Positions 1 through 5,546 of a stretch of 7,566 bases of DNA are shown piece after piece. Within the stretch, counting starts at the first letter, position 1, and each line of letters begins with the position of its first letter. The DNA is from Planctomycetales bacterium (GTDB taxonomy: Bacteria; Planctomycetota; Planctomycetia; Planctomycetales; Planctomycetaceae): assembly GCA_020050375.1 (NCBI GenBank), contig JAGVKR010000193.1, forward strand, positions 1-7,566. The letters run 5' to 3'. Under the pieces are notes generated by a model, which ran no database searches, had not been told where the DNA came from, and saw only the letters and a program-made list of their open reading frames with translations. The position numbers and the translations under genes were made by a program.

Positions 1-929
1 CGCAGTCCCGATTGCTCCAGCTCTCGCAGCAGCGGCTCATCCTGATAATCGGGAACCCACGCCAGATTGAAGTGCATTTTCGCCAGTTCGCCCGGCCGCT
101 CGCCGTGATAAGGAACGATTCGCTGAAAGTAGGGCTGCCCTTTGACGTACAGCAGCTTGCCCACAAGCTTGGCGTCCGGTTGCGGGGGCGGTGCTTCGGT
201 CCCGGCAACCAGTTGCAGCTCGCGTTCGGCCGAGGCGTCGACGATCGGGCCCCAATGCAGATCATCGATGGCAAATCGCGAACGACTTCCCCGATTCATG
301 CGGATGGAGATGATGGCGGCATCGACGTACGCGCCGCTCGTGTCGACGTCCTGGCGGGGGGCGCCGGTCTCAGCTTGAAGCGTTTTTCGCAACTGCGGCA
401 GCATGCGGCGGAGACGCGCCGGCAGGTTGTCGCATGTGAGCTGCTTCCACGTTCCCGGTTTCGTGTACGACTCGCCGTCGAGAACCACCGTGAAAGGCTG
501 GCCGGTCCGCGGATCGATCTGTCGCGGGAGTACGACCCGCACCCGAAGCGTCGCACCGTCCTGATTCGAATGCAGCCAGAGTGCCAGGACGAGATCGTCA
601 ATCAGCCGCGCCGGTGGCAGGGCGTGCTCCAGTTGAACATCGGTCACGGGGGCCAGCGCCTCGATCTCGAGGAGCTCGGCTGATTCACCCTGATGGCGCG
701 TCGTCTGTGATCGCGCGTGCCCGATCATTCGTGCTGCGGTCTGGTCGAATGTCGCTTCCCAGCTCGGCTGCCCGCTTTCGAAGCCATCGTCGTAGTCGCG
801 CGCGGCGCAGACCGCCGCCACTGCTCCTGCCAACAGCACGAACAGACAACCGCGTTGCCACAGCGCTCCACGAACGAACAGCCTCAAAGCCTTCGTGGCC
901 TCCCGTCCTTGAGAGGTTGCGTCTGTCAC
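1..929 (-). CDS. Exported planctomycete protein, beta-sandwich plus putative glycoside-hydrolase-like barrel (3' end outside window)
   Basis: The minus strand is open from a GTG at 929 to the window edge, giving 309 codons and no stop. An in-frame TGA at 935-933 makes this GTG the first possible start, and GGTGAG lies 2 nt before it. A basic N-terminus precedes a hydrophobic stretch at about residues 28-43 (CLFVLLAGAVAAVCAA), which fits a Sec signal peptide or membrane anchor. Residues 47-230 look like a beta-sandwich: DDGFESGQPSWE at the start and FAIDDLHWGPIV at the end resemble the jelly-roll modules of secreted planctomycete proteins. A Pro-rich linker (about 243-252) follows. Then LLYVKGQPYFQRIVPYHGE and MHFNLAWVP (about 259-293) resemble the opening of glycoside-hydrolase-like TIM barrels. 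That points to an extracytoplasmic carbohydrate-related role, but this is inference: the catalytic part is not in the window. The coding call is firm; the function is tentative. Confidence 0.82.
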   Translation of the reverse strand, partial: MTDATSQGREATKALRLFVRGALWQRGCLFVLLAGAVAAVCAARDYDDGFESGQPSWEATFDQTAARMIGHARSQTTRHQGESAELLEIEALAPVTDVQLEHALPPARLIDDLVLALWLHSNQDGATLRVRVVLPRQIDPRTGQPFTVVLDGESYTKPGTWKQLTCDNLPARLRRMLPQLRKTLQAETGAPRQDVDTSGAYVDAAIISIRMNRGSRSRFAIDDLHWGPIVDASAERELQLVAGTEAPPPQPDAKLVGKLLYVKGQPYFQRIVPYHGERPGELAKMHFNLAWVPDYQDEPLLRELEQSGL

Positions 930-1022
930 AACTCACCGGCCCCGGCGCAAGGCTGAAAATGGGCCGGCAGAATCGCCACAGTCGCTAAACCCGGAATGTC
1001 GCGACTCCTTTTTTGCGCCGTG

Positions 1023-1047
1023 GGCGAGCAGGCTTGTTTTGCTCGCC
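1023..1047 (-). other. Leader hairpin, 8-bp perfect stem
   Basis: GGCGAGCA (1023-1030) pairs perfectly with TGCTCGCC (1040-1047) around a 9-nt loop. Neither strand has a T-run after the stem, so it does not look like an intrinsic terminator. On the minus strand it would sit in the leader of the exported-protein mRNA, followed a few bases later by an A-run and AAGGAG (1010-1005). A role in RNA stability or translation control is possible but unproven. Confidence 0.45.
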
Positions 1048-1084
1048 GACGGAATCCCGGGTCGATTGTCACAAAAACCACCAC

Positions 1085-1103
1085 CGCGGCGCGCGGCGCC
1101 GCG
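1085..1103 (-). other. GC-only leader hairpin followed by a T-run
   Basis: CGCGGCG (1085-1091) and CGCCGCG (1097-1103) form a 7-bp all-GC stem with a 5-nt loop. Read on the minus strand it begins about 10 nt after the predicted transcription start, and five T residues (complement of 1077-1073) follow after a 7-nt gap. The gap is too long for a canonical intrinsic terminator. An attenuator-like role is only a possibility. Confidence 0.35.
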
Positions 1104-1118
1104 TGCCGTAAGCTTTTG

Positions 1119-1147
1119 ATTCTAAAGTGTTTTGAGAAACAGGCCAA
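1119..1147 (-). promoter_or_regulatory. Sigma-70-like promoter for the exported-protein gene
   Basis: On the minus strand TTGGCC (1147-1142) is followed after exactly 17 bp by TAGAAT (1124-1119). These match TTGACA at 4 of 6 and TATAAT at 5 of 6 positions. Transcription would start near 1112 and give a leader of about 180 nt before the GTG at 929. No competing minus-strand gene lies between. The call rests on consensus matching only. Confidence 0.5.
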
Positions 1148-1243
1148 GATGAGGCGCGTCCGGACTGCCACACGGCGTCCCGATCGGCCAGAAGGGCCTT
1201 TCAGCCACAACGCCCTGCCATAAATAGAGTTAAGCCCTGCATC

Positions 1244-1272
1244 TTGTGTTCGGGTCGCGGCTGGCACAAAAT
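1244..1272 (+). promoter_or_regulatory. Weak sigma-70-like promoter candidate for the 93-residue protein
   Basis: TTGTGT (1244-1249) and CAAAAT (1267-1272) are separated by 17 bp and match the consensus at 3 of 6 and 4 of 6 positions. The site lies about 60 bp before the ATG at 1333. It is the best candidate I found in front of this gene, but matches this weak occur by chance. Confidence 0.25.
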
Positions 1273-1332
1273 CTGTTCTGGTAAAGAACATTCGCGCGGG
1301 ACGTGGGTGTACGGTCAGGGGGTCGCAACAGG

Positions 1333-1614
1333 ATGAGCACGAATTCAAGATTGCCGGTCGACGCCGACGGAGAACTGCCGCGCGAGCTTCTCGAGCTGGG
1401 CAAGCGGATCGCCAGCATGCCCCCCGCCTGCCAGCGCGATCTCGATCCGCTGTATGGCCAGGTCGTTGACTCCGTCCGCCGCCGTCGCCGCATCCTGGCG
1501 CTTGTTCAGGATGCCCTCTCGCAATTGCGGCTCGACGTCAAATACCTGATGTTCGATCTCGAGGTCACCCGTCGCGAACGCGATGCGCTCCGCGATCAAC
1601 TGGCCGACGATTGA
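1333..1614 (+). CDS. Small conserved-looking planctomycete protein, basic and helical
   Basis: A 93-residue protein of unknown function. The ATG at 1333 was chosen because AGGGGG (1317-1322) lies 10 nt upstream; an in-frame GTG at 1303 has no good ribosome binding site. There is no signal peptide or membrane segment, so it should be cytoplasmic. It has an acidic start (VDADGELPRELLELGKRI), a run of five arginines at 49-53, then a long amphipathic helix with LALVQDALSQLRLDVKYLMF (about 55-74), and a charged end (RRERDALRDQLADD). The heptad-like pattern suggests a coiled coil and dimerisation. From memory, very similar small proteins with an RRRRI..LVQDAL.QLR.D.KYLMFDLE pattern recur in planctomycetes and are sometimes called transcriptional regulators. 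I see no defined DNA-binding fold. It converges on the OmpA-like gene with 29 bp between the stops. Confidence 0.82.
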   Translation: MSTNSRLPVDADGELPRELLELGKRIASMPPACQRDLDPLYGQVVDSVRRRRRILALVQDALSQLRLDVKYLMFDLEVTRRERDALRDQLADD

Positions 1615-1643
1615 CGGACCGTTCGCAACGCGATTGCCCTGCG

Positions 1644-2429
1644 TTATCGCTTCGTCGTCCCTGGTTCCCAGCCTGCCATAGAAGCGTTCGGGGCGAGGAC
1701 GAAGATTTCGACACGGCGATTCTGCCGGCGGGCGTCGTCTGAGACTTGGGCAATCCGTGGCTGGTGCGGGCCGTATCCCGTGGCGCCCATCCGCGCCTCC
1801 TTGATGCCACTGGTTTTCAAAGCATGGACGACGCTGATCGCACGGTGGCTCGACAGATACCAGTTGTCGGGGTGACGCTGTTTTGTGGCGGGCTTCGAGA
1901 CGGGCCGATCGTCGGTGTGTCCCACGACGAGCACGTTCAGTTGCGAGGCATCTCCCTCGTTGAGAATTCGGGCGAATTCGTTGAGGAGGTTTTTCGCTTC
2001 GGGTCGCAGTTCGTCGCTGCCGGTGTCGAACAGAATGTCGTTCTGGAACTTGCTCACACCGGTTTGCGGATCAAACTCGAAGCCAGGGTAGCGCTTGGCG
2101 AGGTCGGCAAATTGCTGGTTGGCCGAATCCGATAGCGGATTCGTGTTCTTGAGGCCCGTCAGCCGGTTGCGCTCCGAGGCGAGGTTGTCGTAGCGCTGCT
2201 GCCACGTCTCGCGGAGGGCCTGCTCGCTGGAAAGCTGCTGCTGCAATTGCTGATTCTGCGCCAGCAATCCCTGTCGATCCATGGCGATCGATTTATTCTG
2301 ATCGTAGAGCTGTCGCGTGCGATTCTGGGCGCTCTGAAGCTGGTAACGCGGCACCAGATTGCAGCCGGCCTGGCTGATGGCGACGATTCCCAGCGCTCCG
2401 GTGAGCACCAAACGAGCGGTCAGCGACAT
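1644..2429 (-). CDS. OmpA-family peptidoglycan-binding lipoprotein
   Basis: A 261-residue envelope protein. The ATG at 2429 was chosen over an in-frame ATG at 2483 because AGGAG (2442-2438) sits 8 nt upstream and a signal peptide begins at once. Residues 7-22 are hydrophobic and end in QAGC, so Cys23 is the likely lipidation site, although Gln at -3 is atypical for a lipobox. Residues about 29-92 are a Gln/Arg-rich predicted coiled coil. Residues about 125-246 form an OmpA C-terminal domain: FQNDILFDTGSDEL, then VVGHTDDRPV, LSSHRAISV and NRRVEIFVL. Asp173 (HTDD) and Arg196 (SSHRA) align with the Asp and Arg that hold diaminopimelate in OmpA/Pal proteins. The protein probably tethers a membrane to peptidoglycan. 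It appears to be transcribed alone from a promoter between it and holA. Confidence 0.9.
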   Translation of the reverse strand: MSLTARLVLTGALGIVAISQAGCNLVPRYQLQSAQNRTRQLYDQNKSIAMDRQGLLAQNQQLQQQLSSEQALRETWQQRYDNLASERNRLTGLKNTNPLSDSANQQFADLAKRYPGFEFDPQTGVSKFQNDILFDTGSDELRPEAKNLLNEFARILNEGDASQLNVLVVGHTDDRPVSKPATKQRHPDNWYLSSHRAISVVHALKTSGIKEARMGATGYGPHQPRIAQVSDDARRQNRRVEIFVLAPNASMAGWEPGTTKR

Positions 2430-2437
2430 GACGGCGA

Positions 2438-2442
2438 CTCCT
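2438..2442 (-). promoter_or_regulatory. Ribosome binding site that fixes the OmpA-like start
   Basis: AGGAG on the minus strand, 8 nt before the ATG at 2429. The alternative upstream ATG at 2483 has no comparable site, so the shorter protein starting MSLTARLV is preferred. Confidence 0.7.
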
Positions 2443-2597
2443 GTTCCGCTCTGATCGCCCTCAGGTGCGGAATGCGAGCCCATGCGTCGATTGACCGGCG
2501 AGACTTATTGCCGGATCAACGAAGGCGGGCACACAGACTGAGCCTGCGGTCGGAGGGGAAGCCGAAACGAAATGTGGAAGTGAGAGTGAGAGGCGAG

Positions 2598-2626
2598 CTT
2601 TTAGCACAACTCTCGGCGCGTGCCAA
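2598..2626 (-). promoter_or_regulatory. Extended -10 promoter for the OmpA-like lipoprotein
   Basis: On the minus strand TTGGCA (2626-2621, 5 of 6 matches) is followed after 17 bp by TAAAAG (2603-2598, 4 of 6 matches). A TG dinucleotide one base before the -10 gives an extended -10 (TGCTAAAAG). The site begins 24 bp beyond the holA stop and leaves a leader of about 160 nt before the ATG at 2429. This suggests the gene has its own transcript and does not depend on holA read-through. Confidence 0.5.
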
Positions 2627-2649
2627 TAGGGATTTTCTCGGCAAAAACC

Positions 2650-3651
2650 CTATATTTTCCCCGCCAATTGCACCAGCAGCCGCTCGATGATCGCGCGGTC
2701 CGGAAGCTGGCTGGCCCCTTTGAGATCGAGATCGGCCTGTTGCAGCCAGCCGAAAAGGCGCTCGGCCCGCGGACGGCCGACGCGGCGCAGATAGGCCGTC
2801 ACCGGCTGGACCGTGAAGGCTTTGACCCCCGCCTGCGTCAACGCCTCGGACAACGGCACGCCCTGTCGCGACAGCTCGGTCGCCTTGGCGATCGGGCGAT
2901 AGACGAAATTGATGCCCCCCAGAAGTTTCAGCGGATGCTCGCCCGACGTCAGCAGCTTGTCGAGCAGTTCGAGGGCCGTTCCCAAATGTCCGTCGCGAAC
3001 GGCGTCGAGCATTTTCCAAGTGGTCTCGGTCTTCCAGCCGCCGACCAGCTTTTCGACCGCCGCGGCGTCGATTGTGGGGACACCTCCCACGTACGCGGCC
3101 AGTTTGGCCAGTTCCTGATCGAGCAACCCGAGCTCGGCACCGGCCAGCTCGACCAGAAGTTGCGCCGCCGGACGATCGAGCTTCTTTCCATGCCGGGATC
3201 GCGACAGCTCTCCCAGCCAGGTGAAGAGCTCGGCCCCCTTGAGGCTGCCGCATTCGATCGGCAGTCCGATTTTGGCCACAGCCTTGGCGAGGCGCGTGCT
3301 CGCCGGCCACGATTTGACGTCGAGAACCAGAACCGACTTCTTCGCCGGGCGTTCGAGGTACTTCTCGAGTCCGTCGCGGAAGTTCGAGACGAATTCGTCG
3401 GCATCTTCCACCAGCACGAGCTGGCGCGGGCTCCACATCGAGACCGTCAGCAGCGTGTCGACGACCGTTTTGAGGTCACTCGATCCACCGGGAAGTCGAG
3501 TCAGAGCCAGTTCGTCTCCTTCTTCCCCCAGCACCAGCTTCGCGACGATTTTGAGCGTTTCCTGCTTGAGAAACCGCTCGGCGCCGTAGAGGACGACCGC
3601 CGGCCCGGTTGGCTGTTTCTCGGGGGCTTTCAAAAACGCCGTGGCGTGCAT
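2650..3651 (-). CDS. holA: DNA polymerase III delta subunit (clamp loader)
   Basis: A 333-residue HolA protein, the usual size for the family. In the clamp-loader complex delta opens the beta sliding clamp so it can be placed on primed DNA. Residues 18-29 (AVVLYGAERFLK) match the family's N-terminal strand and P-loop-like turn, which in delta lacks a functional Walker A. Residues 51-90 include the RQLVLVEDADEFVSN core. Middle helices contain LLDQELAKLAAYVG (about 177-189). The C-terminal collar domain ends with QQADLDLKGASQLPDRAIIE, a typical delta ending. The ATG at 3651 was chosen because MHATAFLK is the start I expect in planctomycete HolA. The frame stays open to 3906, but that extension is Cys/Arg-rich, unlike HolA, and overlaps the divergent gene. 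GAGGT lies 11 nt upstream of the ATG, so the ribosome site is modest. Confidence 0.93.
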   Translation of the reverse strand: MHATAFLKAPEKQPTGPAVVLYGAERFLKQETLKIVAKLVLGEEGDELALTRLPGGSSDLKTVVDTLLTVSMWSPRQLVLVEDADEFVSNFRDGLEKYLERPAKKSVLVLDVKSWPASTRLAKAVAKIGLPIECGSLKGAELFTWLGELSRSRHGKKLDRPAAQLLVELAGAELGLLDQELAKLAAYVGGVPTIDAAAVEKLVGGWKTETTWKMLDAVRDGHLGTALELLDKLLTSGEHPLKLLGGINFVYRPIAKATELSRQGVPLSEALTQAGVKAFTVQPVTAYLRRVGRPRAERLFGWLQQADLDLKGASQLPDRAIIERLLVQLAGKI

Positions 3652-3677
3652 GCCTCTTATTGACCTCGATTCGTGAA

Positions 3678-3707
3678 TTGACGTACAGTCCCGCCCGCAC
3701 GTGTTAT
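3678..3707 (+). promoter_or_regulatory. Sigma-70-like promoter for the phosphohexomutase-like gene
   Basis: TTGACG (3678-3683, 5 of 6 matches) is followed after 18 bp by TGTTAT (3702-3707, 4 of 6 matches), about 25 bp before the ATG at 3733. It lies in the 81-bp spacer shared with divergent holA. I found no equally good minus-strand promoter for holA in that spacer. Confidence 0.45.
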
Positions 3708-3732
3708 CGCGCCCGCATTGTGAGTCCCCGCT

Positions 3733-5133
3733 ATGCTCGCTGCAAGTCCGGTCGTGCCGAGCTACCGCTGTCCGGGCGAAACCTACGACATCCCGCACCC
3801 GGTCCACCTCGCGCGACTGGCAGCCGGATACGCCCGCTGTCGCGATTGTCTCCACCGCGACGGCCGCGTGCCGGTCGATGGGGAATGCGGAACGACCTCG
3901 AGTCAAATGCTCGCGGATAGTGGATCACGATCGCAGTTCACGGCCGAAGGTGTCCGCGGAGTCTACCTCAACGAACTGACGCGCACGGAAGCAGGAAAGA
4001 TCGCCGGAGCGTTTGCCAGTTGTCTTTGGGACGAACTGGCCTCCACCGGCGACCACAATCCGATCGAAAAAGCGATTCCCGACCCGAATGCGTCTCGCCA
4101 GCCATCGACCGGCGACGAAGGCGTTGTCGTTCTGGCGCCTGGCCGACCGGGCCCGACTGTCGTGCTCGCCCACGATGAACGCCCCGCATCCCCCGATCTC
4201 GTCATGGGGGTCGGAATCGCCCTGCGGCGAATGGGGTGCCAAGTGATCGACGTCGGGCCCGCGACCCGTCCCGCCTTCTGGTTCGCGGTTGATCATCTGC
4301 AAGCCGCGGGAGGGATTCACGTGACGGGCTCGGGTTGCGACGCCGCCTGGACGGGGTTGGACTTTGTCCGGCACGGCGTGTCTCCCTGTTCGCGCGGGGG
4401 AGGTCTCGACCAGATCGAATCACGCTATCGTCACGGTTATGGCCGGCCGTCGCGGCGACCCGGTTCGCAACGATTGTTTACGGCGGGTGTCGCCTACGAG
4501 GCGGGACTGGGAAAGCACTTTCACGCCTTGCGTCCCCTGCGGATCGCTCTCGGATGCCCGAATGCGATGCTGCACGGAATGCTGACCAGGCTGTTTCGGA
4601 AATCGGCCTGCCGGCTGCTTCCGATCGAGATTCCGACGCGGGCCCGCGTTCTCGACGATCCACGCGATCCAGACGTCCTCCGCGTGGCCGGGGCTGTTCG
4701 ACCCCGTGAGGCACACTTCGGCATTCTGATCGACGACGACGCCCAGCGCTGTGCGTTGTTTGACAACACGGGAGCGTGCGTCGCTCCATTGCAGGTCCTG
4801 TCGCTTCTGGCCGACCATGAATTTGATTCACGGGGAACCGGCCGCATCATCTGGGAAGGCGCTGCCCATTCTGCAATTCCAACGCAGACGGAAGTTGGGC
4901 CGACGGACGGCGCCACGACGCTTGCCGGAATGTCGCTCGCACTTCGCGAGCCTCGTGCCCTGTGCGGAGCGGACGCCTCGGGGCGGCACTGGTTCGTCGA
5001 GTCGTATCCGGTGTGCGACGCGGTGCTCACGCTCGTCAAACTGCTGCACGTCCTCAGCCGCAGCGACGCGCCGTTCTCGGACCTCTTGCGAACGCTGGCG
5101 ACAGACGCCACTGCCTCCCCGTCGCCTGAATGA
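3733..5133 (+). CDS. Divergent alpha-D-phosphohexomutase-like protein with Cys-rich N-terminus, lacking domain 4
   Basis: A 466-residue protein. The ATG at 3733 is the first possible start after an in-frame TGA at 3721. Residues 13-41 hold C13, H22, H25, C36, C39 and H41 (CRDCLH), a possible metal-binding module outside the known phosphohexomutase fold. Domain 1 follows: FTAEGVRGVYLNELT (69-83) matches the family's TDGIRG start, VVLAHDERPASP (143-154) matches the GRDTRPSS stretch, and HVTGSGCDAAWTGLDF (196-211) aligns with VTASHNPPEYNGIKF. The phosphoserine position is kept (S200) but His, Asn, Pro and Lys of that loop are replaced. The metal loop is DDDAQR (334-339) instead of DGDADR, so the third Asp is Gln. 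ASGRHWF (415-421) sits where GEMSGHHWF would be. The protein ends about 45 residues later, so the phosphate-binding domain 4 (RxSGTEP) is absent. The superfamily interconverts sugar 1- and 6-phosphates. Here activity is doubtful, and sensing or binding is an alternative. Confidence 0.82.
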   Translation: MLAASPVVPSYRCPGETYDIPHPVHLARLAAGYARCRDCLHRDGRVPVDGECGTTSSQMLADSGSRSQFTAEGVRGVYLNELTRTEAGKIAGAFASCLWDELASTGDHNPIEKAIPDPNASRQPSTGDEGVVVLAPGRPGPTVVLAHDERPASPDLVMGVGIALRRMGCQVIDVGPATRPAFWFAVDHLQAAGGIHVTGSGCDAAWTGLDFVRHGVSPCSRGGGLDQIESRYRHGYGRPSRRPGSQRLFTAGVAYEAGLGKHFHALRPLRIALGCPNAMLHGMLTRLFRKSACRLLPIEIPTRARVLDDPRDPDVLRVAGAVRPREAHFGILIDDDAQRCALFDNTGACVAPLQVLSLLADHEFDSRGTGRIIWEGAAHSAIPTQTEVGPTDGATTLAGMSLALREPRALCGADASGRHWFVESYPVCDAVLTLVKLLHVLSRSDAPFSDLLRTLATDATASPSPE

Positions 5134-5160
5134 GCCGAGTCTATGGTAGATCGGGCGGAA

Positions 5161-5356
5161 GAAATTGCGGATACGCCGGATGCCGCAGATAAGACAGATA
5201 CGAGATGGAGGGACGCGGTCGAATTGCAGTGATTGCCACAATCGAGTGCATGCGGAGGTTTGGCAAGCCGATCAGGCACCCCTCTCGCGACTCCCGCGAG
5301 TCGGAGTCTTTCTTCGTATCTGTCTTATCTGCGGCATCCGGCGTATCCGCAATTTC
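5161..5356. repeat. Perfect 43-bp inverted repeat around a 110-bp spacer (MITE/REP-like)
   Basis: Bases 5161-5203 are the exact reverse complement of 5314-5356, 43 of 43. With one bulged base (5357), 5157-5160 also pair with 5358-5361. The element begins about 28 bp after the stop of the preceding gene. Transcribed from either side it would form a 43-bp RNA duplex with a 110-nt loop. The spacer carries shorter hairpins: 5231-5243, and mutually exclusive stems within 5284-5308. No transposase lies nearby and I see no clear target-site duplication. A non-autonomous mobile element, a dispersed REP-like repeat or a strong RNA 3'-end structure would all fit. Confidence 0.9.
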
Positions 5357-5534
5357 CTTCCTTCAAGTCACTTGGGACGCCGTTCCCCGGATTCTCGCAA
5401 CTCATCCAGATCAGACAGCGACGAGTCGTGCTTCGTTTCCGGCTTTGTCCGGCGATGAGATGCACTCCCCGTCACTTTCGGTTCAAAGGCCCGTCTTTTA
5501 GACTGAACTCAGCAGACACCTTCTTCAGGCCCAC

Positions 5535-5542
5535 AAAGGGAG
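5535..5542 (+). promoter_or_regulatory. Strong ribosome binding site of the aminotransferase
   Basis: AAAGGGAG ends 4 nt before the ATG at 5547. It is the clearest ribosome binding site on the plus strand of this window and supports the chosen start. Confidence 0.7.
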
Positions 5543-5546
5543 CACC

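Larger units (their letters stand above)
930..1332. other. Divergent non-coding spacer with structured leader
   Basis: This 403-bp stretch separates the minus-strand exported protein from the plus-strand 93-residue protein. I see no convincing gene in it. It holds a minus-strand promoter candidate, two hairpins (1023-1047 and 1085-1103) that would lie in the leader of the minus-strand mRNA, and a weaker plus-strand promoter candidate near 1244-1272. Confidence 0.7.
5134..5546. other. Non-coding spacer carrying a long inverted repeat
   Basis: This 413-bp stretch lies between the phosphohexomutase-like and aminotransferase genes, both on the plus strand. I see no credible gene. Short open frames here are by-products of the repeat arms. 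The main content is the 43-bp inverted repeat at 5161-5356. The last part, from about 5362, holds a short imperfect stem near 5481-5508 and the aminotransferase ribosome binding site. I found no convincing promoter for the aminotransferase. Confidence 0.75.

Noticed and set aside
12..683. Plus-strand open frame of 223 codons
   Set aside because: It is antisense to the exported-protein gene, whose minus-strand frame has a signal peptide, a coherent domain pattern and recognisable motifs. The plus-strand translation is Arg/Gln-rich with no recognisable features.
1085..1103. GC hairpin as a full intrinsic terminator
   Set aside because: The T-run begins 7 nt after the stem and is only five long, so it does not meet the usual form. 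It is kept as a leader hairpin only.
1262..1277. Sigma-54-like -24/-12 promoter (TGGCAC followed by CTGTT)
   Set aside because: The -24 half is good, but the -12 half lacks the near-invariant GC (CTGTT instead of TTGCT), and no activator context is visible.
2629..2650. Possible terminator hairpin just after the holA stop (GGGTTTT with AAAATCCC on the minus strand)
   Set aside because: The stem is short, AT-rich and needs a wobble or bulge. No T-run follows it.
2620..3663. Plus-strand open frame of 347 codons opposite holA
   Set aside because: The minus strand encodes an unmistakable HolA. The plus-strand frame is its antisense shadow.
3652..3906. N-terminal extension of HolA back to an ATG at 3906
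   Set aside because: The extra 85 residues are Cys/Arg/His-rich and unlike HolA, and would overlap the divergent gene and its promoter. The ATG at 3651 gives the normal family length.
4521..5279. Minus-strand open frame of 252 codons
   Set aside because: It lies antisense to the phosphohexomutase-like gene and runs into the inverted repeat. Its Ser/Arg-rich translation has no motif, and it is open only because GC-rich codons rarely give stops in the complementary frame.
5481..5508. Stem GTTCA/TGAAC with inner GTC/GAC before the aminotransferase
   Set aside because: The stem is too short, with a large asymmetric internal loop. It is consistent with chance.
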